Positions 17,967-26,578 of a DNA stretch of 64,000 nucleotides are shown here, piece after piece. The notes beneath the pieces were generated by a model, which worked only from the letters and a program-made list of their open reading frames with translations, was not told the DNA's origin and did no database searches. This DNA comes from CBFHND01 sp965657085 (GTDB lineage: Bacteria; Pseudomonadota; Alphaproteobacteria; Rhodobacterales; Rhodobacteraceae), in assembly GCA_965657085.1 (NCBI GenBank), contig CBFHND010000012.1:37567-101566 (forward strand). The letters run 5' to 3'. Position 1 is the stretch's first letter. Each line of letters begins with the position of its first letter. Both the position numbers and the translations under genes were made by a program.

Positions 17967-18968
17967 ATGACCCCCGGACCCCGAAATCTGATCACCGACG
18001 TGCCGGGCCTGCGTGTGGGCAACGCGCAGGACGAAACGCTGAAATCCGGCAGCACGGTTTTGACAGGCGATGCGCCGCTGACCGCCTCGGTGGCGGTGAT
18101 GGGCGGTGCCCCCGGCACCCGCGAAACCGATCTTCTGGCCCCTGACAAATCCGTGGCGGGGGTTGATGCGCTGGTGCTGTCTGGGGGGTCGGCCTTTGGT
18201 CTGGACGCCTGTTCGGGCGTGTCGGACGGCTTGCGTGCCCAAGGCCGCGGATTCCGGGTGCGAGACGCGGTCATTCCCATTGTTCCCGGTGCGATCATCT
18301 TCGATCTTCTGTCCGGTGGCGATCAGGGTTGGACCGAAAACCCCTACCGCGCGCTGGGGCGCGCAGCGTTCGAGGCCGCGTCAGACGACTTCACGCTTGG
18401 ATCCGTGGGGGCAGGCACGGGGGCCATGACCGCGATGGTCAAAGGGGGCCTTGGATCTGCATCGCTGCAATTGCCCGATGGTTCCACCGTCGGCGCATTG
18501 GTCGCGGCGAACCCGATGGGGGCTGTGACTACGCCCGGTGATCGCCACTTCTGGGCCGCGCCCTTCGAGATAGATGGCGAATTTGGCGGCCTTGGGCCTG
18601 ACCCGGCCTCGGGCCTCGGGCGCACTTTGGACAGCCGAAAACTCACCGCCATGATCGAACGCGCCAACACCACCATCGCGATCGTCGCCACCGATGCGGC
18701 ACTGGACAAGGCACAGTGCCAGCGCGTCGCCTGGGCCGCACACGACGGGATCGGACGCGCCTGCGTTCCTGCGCACAGCCCCGGCGATGGCGATCTGGTC
18801 TTTGCACTGTCCACCGGCGCGCGGCCCATGGCCCTGCCCGAGCGTGATCTTGCCATCATCGGCCATGCCGCATCGCTCTGCCTTGCGCGGGCCATTGCGC
18901 GTGCGGTTTATCTGGCGCGACCCGCCCCCGGCGATATCCTGCCCTGCTGGAGTGACCTGAATGCCTGA
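17967..18968 (+). CDS. P1 (S58/DmpA) family aminopeptidase
   Basis: A 333-residue Ntn-hydrolase-like peptidase of the DmpA/BapA family. It opens with the family pattern ITDVPGLRVGNAQD and has LSGGSAFGLDA, GAGTGA and KGGLGSAS further on. Known members cut themselves into two chains before a nucleophilic Ser and then release N-terminal D- or beta-amino acids from short peptides. ATG 17967 starts the family alignment; the TTG twelve bases earlier is less likely. It overlaps the following hydrolase gene by 8 bp. The putative beta- or D-aminopeptidase activity fits a cluster for unusual peptides or amides. Confidence 0.85.
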   Translation: MTPGPRNLITDVPGLRVGNAQDETLKSGSTVLTGDAPLTASVAVMGGAPGTRETDLLAPDKSVAGVDALVLSGGSAFGLDACSGVSDGLRAQGRGFRVRDAVIPIVPGAIIFDLLSGGDQGWTENPYRALGRAAFEAASDDFTLGSVGAGTGAMTAMVKGGLGSASLQLPDGSTVGALVAANPMGAVTTPGDRHFWAAPFEIDGEFGGLGPDPASGLGRTLDSRKLTAMIERANTTIAIVATDAALDKAQCQRVAWAAHDGIGRACVPAHSPGDGDLVFALSTGARPMALPERDLAIIGHAASLCLARAIARAVYLARPAPGDILPCWSDLNA

Positions 18969-19764
18969 CCTCGCCCTCGATGACATATCCCTGCACTATG
19001 AAATCGACGGGAAAGGGCCTCCTGTCCTTCTGTTGGCCGGGATGTTGTCAGACAGTGCCAGCTGGGGGCCACTGGTGCCTTTGCTGGCTGCCAACTACAG
19101 CGTGATCCGCCCCGACAACCGCACCACAGGCCGCACAACGCCATGGGATGCGGACATCAGCGTGGGTCGCATGGCACAGGACGCAGCCACCCTGATGGCG
19201 CATCTGGGCCACGACGCCTATCACGTTGTTGGTCACTCCATGGGCGGCCTGATGGCGCTGGAACTGGCCGGGCTGGCCCCGGATGCGGTGCAAAGCCTGA
19301 ACATCCTTGCCTCGGCCCCCGTGCGGGTGCCACGCACAATGGCCATGTTCGAAACCCTCTGCGATATCCGCGCTCTGGACGGCGGCGAAGCACTGTGGCT
19401 GCGGGCCTTGTACCCGTGGGCCTTCCGTCCTGCGTTCTTTGAAGATCCCGGAAACGTGGATATCGCGCTCACCGCTGCTCTGGCCTATCCCCATGCGCAG
19501 TCTCTGCCCGCCATGCGCCACCAGATCGAAGCCTTGCGCACGTTCCGGCCCGCCACCGCACTCGAAGATATCGCACCCCCTGCGCAGGTTCTATTTGCCG
19601 AGCATGATCTGATGATCCCTGAAGCAGACGGTCGTACAGCCTTTGCACGGATGCCCAATGTGCGGCAGATTACAGTGCCGGATGCTGGCCACTCCATCCA
19701 TTGGGACGCGCCCCAGGCCACGGCCGATCTGGTCCTTTCCTTCCTTGCGGAGCACATAACATGA
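18961..19764 (+). CDS. Alpha/beta hydrolase
   Basis: A 267-residue hydrolase with nucleophile elbow GHSMGG, an acid in AEHDLMIP and catalytic His in DAGHSIHWD. It resembles the 3-oxoadipate enol-lactonase/haloperoxidase-like group, which covers lactonases, esterases and C-C hydrolases. Gene order (overlap with the P1 peptidase before, ATGA overlap with the repeat protein after) places it in the same transcript. The substrate is unknown. Confidence 0.85.
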   Translation: MPDLALDDISLHYEIDGKGPPVLLLAGMLSDSASWGPLVPLLAANYSVIRPDNRTTGRTTPWDADISVGRMAQDAATLMAHLGHDAYHVVGHSMGGLMALELAGLAPDAVQSLNILASAPVRVPRTMAMFETLCDIRALDGGEALWLRALYPWAFRPAFFEDPGNVDIALTAALAYPHAQSLPAMRHQIEALRTFRPATALEDIAPPAQVLFAEHDLMIPEADGRTAFARMPNVRQITVPDAGHSIHWDAPQATADLVLSFLAEHIT

Positions 19765-21128
19765 CAACCGATCTTTACGGCCTGCCCATAACACGTGCGG
19801 ACGACGGCGCACGGCAAGGCATTGACGACTTCGTGCACGGCTTCATCAGCTTTCACCCGAAGGCCGCGAATGTGTTGGCCGCTGCCAAGGCAAACCCGGA
19901 CTGCGCGTTGGTCAATGCCTATGCCGCCATCCTTTACATGCTGCTCGAAGCGCCGGTCGCCCCCAAGCTCGCAGCGCCCTTCCTTGCTGCCGCAGAAGCA
20001 GCGACCGATGGGATCACCCCGCGCGAAGCCGCTGCCGTGCACGCCGCGCGCCTGTTCCATGATGGCGACATCCCAGCGCTGATTGCCCTGTGCGAAGACA
20101 CGGTGCGCAGTCACCCACGCGACATGATGATGCTGAAACTGGGCCAGTACCACACATTCAACATCGGTGACTTCCCCGCCATGTTGCGCATCGCCACCCA
20201 CGCATTTCCGCGGGCCGACGACATTGCCTATGCCCACGGCATGCTCGCCTTCGGCTTTGAGGAATGTCACCTTCTGGATCAGGCAGAAACCGCCGCCCGC
20301 GCGGCACTGGCCATTCGTTCAGACGAGGCATGGGCCCATCACGCGCTGGCGCATATCTATCTCACCCGCGGTCAGGTCACAGAAGGCACTGCATTTCTGG
20401 AAAGCGTGGCCGACACATGGGCCGGTCTCAACAGCTTCATGCATTCACACAACTGGTGGCATCTGGCGCTGTTCTACATAAGCGCGGGCCGCCACGACGA
20501 TGTGCGTGCGGCCTACGACAGCCATGTCTGGGGACTTAGCAAGGACTACAGCCAGGATCAGGTGGGCGCGGTTTCACTGCTCGCACGGATGGAGTTTGCG
20601 GGCGTCGATGTGGGCGACAGGTGGGCGGATGTCACAGCCCATATCGCCAAGCGCGGGGCGGACACGGTCAGCCCGTTCCTGACCCTGCAATACCTCTATG
20701 CGCTGGTACGGTCTGGCGATCCGGGACAGGAAACACTGATGACCGCGATCGCGGCCCGTGCAAACGACACAGCCCGCCACGACGCCCCGGTCTGGGCGCA
20801 GGTCGCCTTGCCGGCAGCACGCGGTATCGTGGCCCATGGTGCACAGGATTGGGCCGGGGTAATCACCCATCTGGGCGGCGTCCTGCCCCGAATGGCCGAA
20901 TGCGGCGGCAGCCACGCACAGCGGGACCTTTTCGAACAGATCCACCTTGATGCCCTGATCCAAAGCGGTCAGGCCGCCCGCGCGCAACAGGTTCTGGAAA
21001 TGCGCCGCACGTTCGACCCTGACGGTGTACCGCTCAACCTGATGCTGGCCGACGCCTACGACCAAAACGGCCTGCCGGACCAAGCCGCCGATGCACGCGC
21101 GCGTGTCCATCTTCATCTTGCGGAATAA
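19761..21128 (+). CDS. Tetratricopeptide-like repeat protein, TTC38 type
   Basis: A 455-residue helical repeat protein. It matches the layout of TTC38-like proteins: helical pairs such as AETAARAALAIRSDEAWAHHALAHIY, then the conserved HNWWHLALFYI and repeats to the end. No enzyme motif is visible. TTC38-like proteins are found in animals and many bacteria and have no settled function; in bacteria they often sit with hydrolase or dehydrogenase genes, as here. ATG 19761 overlaps the preceding stop as ATGA. A weak GGGGC/GCCCC hairpin without a T-run follows the stop. Confidence 0.75.
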   Translation: MTTDLYGLPITRADDGARQGIDDFVHGFISFHPKAANVLAAAKANPDCALVNAYAAILYMLLEAPVAPKLAAPFLAAAEAATDGITPREAAAVHAARLFHDGDIPALIALCEDTVRSHPRDMMMLKLGQYHTFNIGDFPAMLRIATHAFPRADDIAYAHGMLAFGFEECHLLDQAETAARAALAIRSDEAWAHHALAHIYLTRGQVTEGTAFLESVADTWAGLNSFMHSHNWWHLALFYISAGRHDDVRAAYDSHVWGLSKDYSQDQVGAVSLLARMEFAGVDVGDRWADVTAHIAKRGADTVSPFLTLQYLYALVRSGDPGQETLMTAIAARANDTARHDAPVWAQVALPAARGIVAHGAQDWAGVITHLGGVLPRMAECGGSHAQRDLFEQIHLDALIQSGQAARAQQVLEMRRTFDPDGVPLNLMLADAYDQNGLPDQAADARARVHLHLAE

Positions 21129-21163
21129 ACTCCGGGGTTTGGGGCAGAGCCCCGATAAAGCAT

Positions 21164-23095
21164 CTAGTCGCGCGCGCCGCGCGCGGCTTTCAGATCAACC
21201 ACCGCTGCCCCCTGCCCCATGGCCTGCCGCGCCGTGGCGGCAATATCCTCGGCAGTAAGGCCTGCATCGGCGTACATCTCATCCGGGCTGCCCTGATCGA
21301 TGAACCGATCCGGCAAACACATGGTCCGCATTTTCAACCCGCTGTCCAAAAGCCCTTGCGCCGCCATCGCCTGCAGAACCATGGCACCGAACCCGCCCAT
21401 GGCGCCTTCTTCGACGGTGATCAGCACGTCGTGCGACGCCGCCAGATCCGCGATCAACTCCATGTCCAGGGGCTTGGCAAAGCGCGCATCGGCAACAGAG
21501 GCTGTGATGCCTTCACGCTCCAGCGCCGCCGCCGCGGCCTCGCATTCCGCCAGATGGGTGCCAAAGGACAGGAATGCGACATCACCTGTCCCGCCGCTGA
21601 TCATGCGGCCCTTGCCGATCTCCAGAGGCACGCCTTGCGCGGGCAATTCAACGCCGCGCCCTGCCCCGCGTGGATAGCGGAAGGCAATTGGCCCTGCGTC
21701 ATGCGCCACGGCAGTGGCAACCATATGCACCAAATCTGCCTCGTCCGAGGCTGCCATGACCACCATCCCCGGCAATGCGCCCAGATACCCGATGTCGAAA
21801 GCACCGGCATGGGTCGCACCATCCGCGCCCACCAGCCCGGCCCGGTCCAGCGCAAAGCGCACAGGCAGCCCCTGCAGCGCCACGTCATGCACCACCTGAT
21901 CATACCCGCGCTGCAGAAACGTCGAATAGATCGCGCAAAACGGCTTCAACCCCGAGGCCGCCATGCCTGCGGCAAAGGTTACGCCATGCTGTTCGGCAAT
22001 GCCCACGTCAAAGACCCGCGCGGGGAACTCGGCCGCCATCTTATCCACGCCGGTGCCTGACGGCATGGCCGCCGTCACCGCCACCACATTCGGATCACGC
22101 CGCGCCTCGTCCAAAAGAGCGGCCCTGAAGACAGAGGTGTAGGAGGGCACATTGCCGCCCGATTTTGCCTGCGCTCCGGTGGCCACGTCGAATTTGGAAA
22201 CGCCATGATACTTGTCTGCCGATCCTTCGGCCGGGGCATAGCCCTTACCCTTGACCGTGCAAGCATGGATCAGAACCGGACCCGTCGCGCGCATCCGTGC
22301 CGCGCGCAGGACCGTCAAAAGCTGGTCCATGTCGTGGCCATCGATGGGACCTACATAATCAAACCCCAACTCTTCAAAGAACGTGCCCCGGCTTTCCAGC
22401 CCCGTCACCATCTCGCGGGCACGCCGCGCGCCATCGCGCACCGGCTTGGGCAACGCGGCCTCCACCCCTTCGGCCACCGCGCGCAGACTGGCCAGCGGAC
22501 CGCGTTGCGACAAGCTGCTGAGATAGTCGCTCATGGCGCCCACGGGCGGGGCAATCGACATCTCGTTGTCATTGAGGATCACGAACAGACGGCGGCCTTC
22601 GGCGCCCGCGTTGTTCAGCGCCTCGTAGGCCATGCCCGCACTGATCGATCCATCGCCGATTACCGCCACCGCATCACCCGTCGGTCGCCCCATGTCGCGC
22701 CCGACGGCAAAGCCGAGCGCGGCCGAGATGGACGTGCTGGAATGGGCCGCGCCAAAGGGGTCGAACTCGGATTCCGAGCGTTTGGTAAACCCGCTCAGAC
22801 CATCCTTCTGACGCAGGCCTGGCATGCGCGCACGGCGACCTGTCAGGATCTTGTGCGGATAACACTGGTGACCCACATCCCAGATCACCTTGTCGCGCGG
22901 CGTGTCGAACACCGCGTGCAGGGCCACGGTCATTTCCACCACACCCAGAGATGATCCCAAATGCCCGCCGGTCTGGGCCACGGCTTCGATCACATCGCGC
23001 CGCAACTCGTTTGCCAGCTGGGAAAGTTCGCCATCGTCGAGGGATTTGAGGTCCGAGGGTCCGGCCACGCGGTCCAAAAGCGGTGTATCGGTCAT
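21164..23095 (-). CDS. dxs: 1-Deoxy-D-xylulose-5-phosphate synthase
   Basis: A 643-residue thiamine-diphosphate enzyme that condenses pyruvate and glyceraldehyde 3-phosphate to DXP, the entry to the MEP isoprenoid pathway that feeds carotenoids and the phytyl tail of bacteriochlorophyll. The ThDP motif GDGSISAGMAYEALNNAG, the H-S-S-T-S loop and the C-terminal transketolase-like domain are complete. ATG 23095 is preferred over 23104 because AAGGA is correctly spaced for it and would touch the earlier one. It lies downstream of pufC, the usual place in purple bacteria, but a strong terminator separates the two. Confidence 0.93.
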   Translation of the reverse strand: MTDTPLLDRVAGPSDLKSLDDGELSQLANELRRDVIEAVAQTGGHLGSSLGVVEMTVALHAVFDTPRDKVIWDVGHQCYPHKILTGRRARMPGLRQKDGLSGFTKRSESEFDPFGAAHSSTSISAALGFAVGRDMGRPTGDAVAVIGDGSISAGMAYEALNNAGAEGRRLFVILNDNEMSIAPPVGAMSDYLSSLSQRGPLASLRAVAEGVEAALPKPVRDGARRAREMVTGLESRGTFFEELGFDYVGPIDGHDMDQLLTVLRAARMRATGPVLIHACTVKGKGYAPAEGSADKYHGVSKFDVATGAQAKSGGNVPSYTSVFRAALLDEARRDPNVVAVTAAMPSGTGVDKMAAEFPARVFDVGIAEQHGVTFAAGMAASGLKPFCAIYSTFLQRGYDQVVHDVALQGLPVRFALDRAGLVGADGATHAGAFDIGYLGALPGMVVMAASDEADLVHMVATAVAHDAGPIAFRYPRGAGRGVELPAQGVPLEIGKGRMISGGTGDVAFLSFGTHLAECEAAAAALEREGITASVADARFAKPLDMELIADLAASHDVLITVEEGAMGGFGAMVLQAMAAQGLLDSGLKMRTMCLPDRFIDQGSPDEMYADAGLTAEDIAATARQAMGQGAAVVDLKAARGARD

Positions 23096-23150
23096 TGCGC
23101 ACATCCTTGTCTGTTGAACCGCACCTTGCCCGTGCCCGTGGTTCAGAGGT

Positions 23151-23189
23151 AAAAAGGCGCCGCACGCGGGAAAACCATCATGCGGCGCC
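23151..23189 (-). terminator. Rho-independent terminator at the end of the puf operon
   Basis: Read on the minus strand, GGCGCCGCA and TGCGGCGCC form a perfect 9-bp stem with a 16-nt loop, followed by TTTTT. It lies about 120 nt after the pufC stop and 55 bp before the dxs start, so puf transcripts should end here and dxs needs its own promoter or readthrough. Confidence 0.8.
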
Positions 23190-23190
23190 A

Positions 23191-23304
23191 GGTTCCTGTA
23201 GCCAACAGGAAGGGAACCGGGGTGTTGAGACCCCGCGCCCGGACCAAGGAAGCCGATGGTCCGTGCCTGGCGATGTCCGGGCGGCGGCGTTGCACCGCCC
23301 GGAC
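23191..23304 (-). other. Run of hairpins in the pufC 3' untranslated region
   Basis: Three inverted repeats lie between the pufC stop and the terminator: GTCCGGGCGG/CCGCCCGGAC at 23275-23304 (perfect 10-bp arms), GGACCA/TGGTCC at 23241-23262, and the nested pair GGTTCC/GGAACC with TTCCTGT/ACAGGAA at 23191-23218. Stacked 3' stem-loops are known to protect puf messages from exonucleases in Rhodobacter; that role here is inference. Confidence 0.6.
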
Positions 23305-23310
23305 GTCATC

Positions 23311-24426
23311 TCAGTCGTAAACAGGCGCCTCGGTGCTGGCCAATTCGGGCCAATCCGCGGTCATGTTCATACCCTGCAAGGGGCGTTGGTATCCCTTGTG
23401 ACAGGTCTTGCACGCTGCCTTGGGCGCATCCGCATAGATCGGACCCAGGCGTTCGGCCGGATAGGTATCCTTGAGCGGCACCAGATATTCCTGGTTCAGC
23501 TCGATCACCATCTGCCGTCCCAGAAGGGCGGTGGACCACTGTGGCGTGACCTGTTCGGGGTCATAGAACGCGCGGCTGTTGTGACAGAACACACAGTTCA
23601 CCCCCAGCGAGTTGGAGAAGTAGTTCATCAGCGAATAGGTCATCTCGGTCTTCTGGATGGACGCATAGTCGCCGTCGCCCGGCACACCGGCTTCGCGGCT
23701 TTCAAGGCTGTGAACATTCACCGGCTCGTAGTCGTTGAGATACACTTCGATCGCATTCGATGGCAGCGACGTGGACTGCGACAGCGACGTGGCGCGGTTT
23801 TGCACCGATGCCCAACCGCCTGCGGCCTCGTTCACCGGCGAAATGCGGAACCAGATGTCGCTTGGCACGTTCTCGCCGCGGTGACAGGTGTAGCAGTTTA
23901 CGCCCACCTCGGCCTCGGCATTCACGTGACCATCCCAGTTTTCATTGATGTTCTGGGTCATCTGGATCATGCGCCGCGACACGACCTTGGTGTAAAGGTC
24001 ATCCGACCCATACGCCTCGATCTCCACGTCTCCGTGGCAATAGGCACAGCCCTCTTCGGGCGAAACCCACTGCGTCATGGCGTTCATCACGCGGTTGAAG
24101 TTGTCCTCGGTCAAATCACCAAGCACCTGCACGTTCTCATAGATGTCACGTGCAAGGGCCTCTCCACCTTCTGGCTTGTACGGCTCTTCGGTGTAGTAGT
24201 CTTCGAGCGTTGGATCCGCGGCCACGCGGGCCACGTTGAACTCGGGCACCGACATGCCGGTGCCGCGCGGCCCCGTCTGCAGGCTGGAGGTGGCAAAGGG
24301 CTGGCCCCATGTCACCACCAGGACCGCGGCAAAGACCGCACCGCCCAGAACACCGATCAGGATGGCCGGACCAAAGATATTGGTCGGATTGGCCTTGTTC
24401 CAGTCATTGAACCACTTGGGTAGCAT
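23311..24426 (-). CDS. pufC: Photosynthetic reaction centre tetrahaem cytochrome c subunit
   Basis: A 371-residue periplasmic cytochrome that re-reduces the special pair. Four C-x-x-C-H haem sites are present in order (CAYCH, CYTCH, CVFCH, CKTCH), with Met-containing axial-ligand helices such as RRMIQMTQ and EMTYSLMNYF. The N-terminus has one membrane segment (about residues 18-38). No lipobox Cys is seen there, unlike the diacylglycerol-anchored Blastochloris subunit, so anchoring is by the uncleaved helix. It is the last puf gene, 2 bp after pufM, and its presence in place of pufX is typical of the Roseobacter group. Confidence 0.95.
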   Translation of the reverse strand: MLPKWFNDWNKANPTNIFGPAILIGVLGGAVFAAVLVVTWGQPFATSSLQTGPRGTGMSVPEFNVARVAADPTLEDYYTEEPYKPEGGEALARDIYENVQVLGDLTEDNFNRVMNAMTQWVSPEEGCAYCHGDVEIEAYGSDDLYTKVVSRRMIQMTQNINENWDGHVNAEAEVGVNCYTCHRGENVPSDIWFRISPVNEAAGGWASVQNRATSLSQSTSLPSNAIEVYLNDYEPVNVHSLESREAGVPGDGDYASIQKTEMTYSLMNYFSNSLGVNCVFCHNSRAFYDPEQVTPQWSTALLGRQMVIELNQEYLVPLKDTYPAERLGPIYADAPKAACKTCHKGYQRPLQGMNMTADWPELASTEAPVYD

Positions 24427-24428
24427 GA

Positions 24429-25415
24429 TCAGTTCTCCTTCCCGATGAAGGCTTCGTAAGAGCCATAGTCCGAATAGCCGTATGACCCGTCATACATCGG
24501 CGCAAAGTTGTGTTCCTGCGCCCAGATGAACCAGTTGTCGACAACAGTGCCCGTGAGCAGGATGCCGATACCGCCAGTGATCGGGGTCAGCACAGCGAAC
24601 CACCACGCCCAGCGGTGAATGCCTTCCATCGTGGCGTTGAAGCCCATGGTCCAGCGCCAGAACAGGGCCGCACGTTCGGTGGCCGTGCCCCGGTCATAGA
24701 TTTGCTCCAGCTCACGGTCGCCGCCATAGCGGGTCACGGCCAGAATGGTGCCGCCGTGCATGCAGAACAGCAGAACCGATCCATAAAGGAACACGATGCT
24801 CAATGCGTGGAACGGGTTGTAGTAGAGGTTGCCGTAGCGGATCGAGAACGCCGTGGTCCAGTCGAGGTGCGGGAAGATCCCGTAAGGCACCGCTTCGGAC
24901 CATGCGCCCATCAGCACCGGCCGGAACAGGCCCAGCACAAGGAACAACCACACGGCAGACGCAAAGGCCCAGAAGACATGCTTGCCCATCTTGTGCTGTT
25001 CGGCCAGCAGATAGGTCCGCAACAGCCATGTCATCACCGACACCAGCAAGAAGAAGCTGGCGATGATGTACCAGCCGCCTTCGTCCAGCGGTGGCATCGA
25101 AAGCCCATATTCGGGTGATGGCGGTTCAAGCGCCAGCCAGAACAGTTGCCGGATGAATTCAGGGATCGAATAGCCGACCTGCGCCAGCATGTTGAACCCC
25201 ACGATCACGAACCAGATCAGGCCCGTGGCCAAGGACACCATGCCCGTCCAACCCAGGTAGATCGGCCCAAGCTGTGCATTGCCGAACAGGCCCGCCAGCG
25301 TACTGAACGTCGGCTTGCCGATGCGTTCGGCGGTCATGGTGCCGTTGTCGTCCATCCCCCATTCAGGGTTTCCCTGGACCTGCACCTGCGTGAATATGTT
25401 TTGATACTCGGGCAT
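24429..25415 (-). CDS. pufM: Photosynthetic reaction centre M subunit
   Basis: A 328-residue five-helix membrane protein that with PufL holds the special pair, bacteriopheophytins, quinones and the non-haem iron. Special-pair ligand His203 (NPFHALS) and accessory bacteriochlorophyll ligand His183 (FPHLDW) are present, as are the iron-binding HGGTILA and EGIHRWAWW regions. The C-terminal extension (YGYSDYGSYEAFIGKEN) is longer than the Rhodobacter protein and typical of pufC-bearing species that dock the cytochrome. The start overlaps the pufL stop by one base. Confidence 0.97.
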   Translation of the reverse strand: MPEYQNIFTQVQVQGNPEWGMDDNGTMTAERIGKPTFSTLAGLFGNAQLGPIYLGWTGMVSLATGLIWFVIVGFNMLAQVGYSIPEFIRQLFWLALEPPSPEYGLSMPPLDEGGWYIIASFFLLVSVMTWLLRTYLLAEQHKMGKHVFWAFASAVWLFLVLGLFRPVLMGAWSEAVPYGIFPHLDWTTAFSIRYGNLYYNPFHALSIVFLYGSVLLFCMHGGTILAVTRYGGDRELEQIYDRGTATERAALFWRWTMGFNATMEGIHRWAWWFAVLTPITGGIGILLTGTVVDNWFIWAQEHNFAPMYDGSYGYSDYGSYEAFIGKEN

Positions 25416-26269
25416 TAGTTCATCCCTCCGACAGGCATTGGGTTGTCACCCCAGATCGGCAGCTCGAGCCACCAGTTCCACCATTCGGGCCAGCCGGACG
25501 TCCAGACAGGGCCGGAAATGATGATGCAGACCGCGGAAAAGAACACCGCGTTGATCGCCAGCAGGTAGCCAAGGCGGTGAATGCCCAGCGTCCCGATGGA
25601 GTAGCCGATGAAGTCGCGGAAGAACGTGTCCTCGTGATCAGGTGTCTTTGCCTCTTCGCCCTCTTCGGGGTTGGCCGCCGACAGGATCAACGCCCCGTGC
25701 AGCGCCAGCGCCAGCGTGGTGGTAAAGAACAAGGTCACCGCCAGCATGTGCGCCGGGTTGTAGTGGAAATGCAGATAGGCGTAGCCCGTGTTGCTGACCC
25801 AATCGAGGTGGCTGAAGATCCCGTATGGGAAACCATGCCCCCATGCCCCCATCAGGAGCGGGCGGAAGATAACCAGCGTCATATAAGCCAGGATCGCAAA
25901 GCTGAAGCCGACGGGCACGTGATAACCCATGCCGAGCTTGCGGCAAATCTCGACCTCGCGCAGCGCCCAGCTGATGAAGGCGCCGGTGGCACAGAAGGTG
26001 ATGATCTGCCAAAGCCCCCCTTCAAGAAGCGGCGCCATGCCCAGACCGTAACTGAGGTCGGGAGGTGCGATGTTGATAAGCCAGGGATTGAATGTTCCCT
26101 GCTGGGATGCGCCCCAGAAAATCAGAACCGTGCCCAGAAGGGCAAAAAAGGCAGTCGTGACCCCGAAGAAGCCCACGTAGAAGGGCCCCACCCAGAAGTC
26201 GAACAGATCGCCGCCGATCAGCGTCCCTCCGCGGACGCGATACTTTCTTTCGAAGCTGAGCAAAGCCAT
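25415..26269 (-). CDS. pufL: Photosynthetic reaction centre L subunit
   Basis: A 284-residue five-helix membrane protein. Special-pair ligand His174 (NPAHMLA) and accessory ligand His154 (FSHLDW) are in place, with the iron- and quinone-site segments ALHGALILS and LGIHRLGY later. GGAG lies nine bases before ATG 26269. The 136-nt gap to pufA holds a strong stem-loop, the classic arrangement that lets pufBA message be more abundant than pufLM. Confidence 0.97.
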   Translation of the reverse strand: MALLSFERKYRVRGGTLIGGDLFDFWVGPFYVGFFGVTTAFFALLGTVLIFWGASQQGTFNPWLINIAPPDLSYGLGMAPLLEGGLWQIITFCATGAFISWALREVEICRKLGMGYHVPVGFSFAILAYMTLVIFRPLLMGAWGHGFPYGIFSHLDWVSNTGYAYLHFHYNPAHMLAVTLFFTTTLALALHGALILSAANPEEGEEAKTPDHEDTFFRDFIGYSIGTLGIHRLGYLLAINAVFFSAVCIIISGPVWTSGWPEWWNWWLELPIWGDNPMPVGGMN

Positions 26270-26335
26270 CTTCTTGATCTCCGCGTTTGGCGGCGTGCCC
26301 GATCAGGGCGCGGCCGTCTTGAATTAAGGTGGTTT

Positions 26336-26377
26336 GCTGCGGGCAGGCGGGGGCGCACTGTTAGCCCCGCCCGCAGC
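26336..26377 (-). other. Intercistronic pufA-pufL stem-loop
   Basis: GCTGCGGGC at 26336-26344 pairs with GCCCGCAGC, and an inner GGGGC pairs with GCCCC, enclosing a short loop; the right arm is 26364-26377. A smaller CCGC-TTCA-GCGG hairpin sits at 26390-26401 just after the pufA stop. In Rhodobacter a stem-loop at this point stabilises the pufBA segment after the reaction-centre part is degraded, which sets the excess of LH1 over reaction centres. Structure is seen; function is by analogy. Confidence 0.7.
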
Positions 26378-26405
26378 TTTGGTTTTGATCCGCTTCAGCG
26401 GGCTC

Positions 26406-26564
26406 TTACTGGGCGCTTTGCGCGGCCAGCTCGAACCAGTTGAAGTGGTCCGTGCTCAGCAGGACGAGGTGAATCATCGCTGCCAGCAGGAACAGGAAAA
26501 CGCCTTGTGCGACAAACACACGACGGGGATCAAAGATGAGCCAGATCTTGTAGAACTTTGCCAT
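26406..26564 (-). CDS. pufA: Light-harvesting 1 (B870) alpha polypeptide
   Basis: A 52-residue single-helix antenna protein with the typical MAKFYKIWLIFDPRRVFVAQ start, bacteriochlorophyll ligand His32 in AMIHLVLLS, and the aromatic FNWFE end. GGAGGG lies upstream of ATG 26564 and overlaps the end of pufB, whose stop is 14 bp away. It forms the inner ring of LH1 around the reaction centre. Confidence 0.97.
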   Translation of the reverse strand: MAKFYKIWLIFDPRRVFVAQGVFLFLLAAMIHLVLLSTDHFNWFELAAQSAQ

Positions 26565-26578
26565 ATTTCAATCCCTCC

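Noticed and set aside
21133..21156. GGGGC/GCCCC hairpin after the TTC38-like gene as a terminator
   Set aside because: Short stem and no T-run; could be chance in high-GC DNA, so not listed as a terminator.
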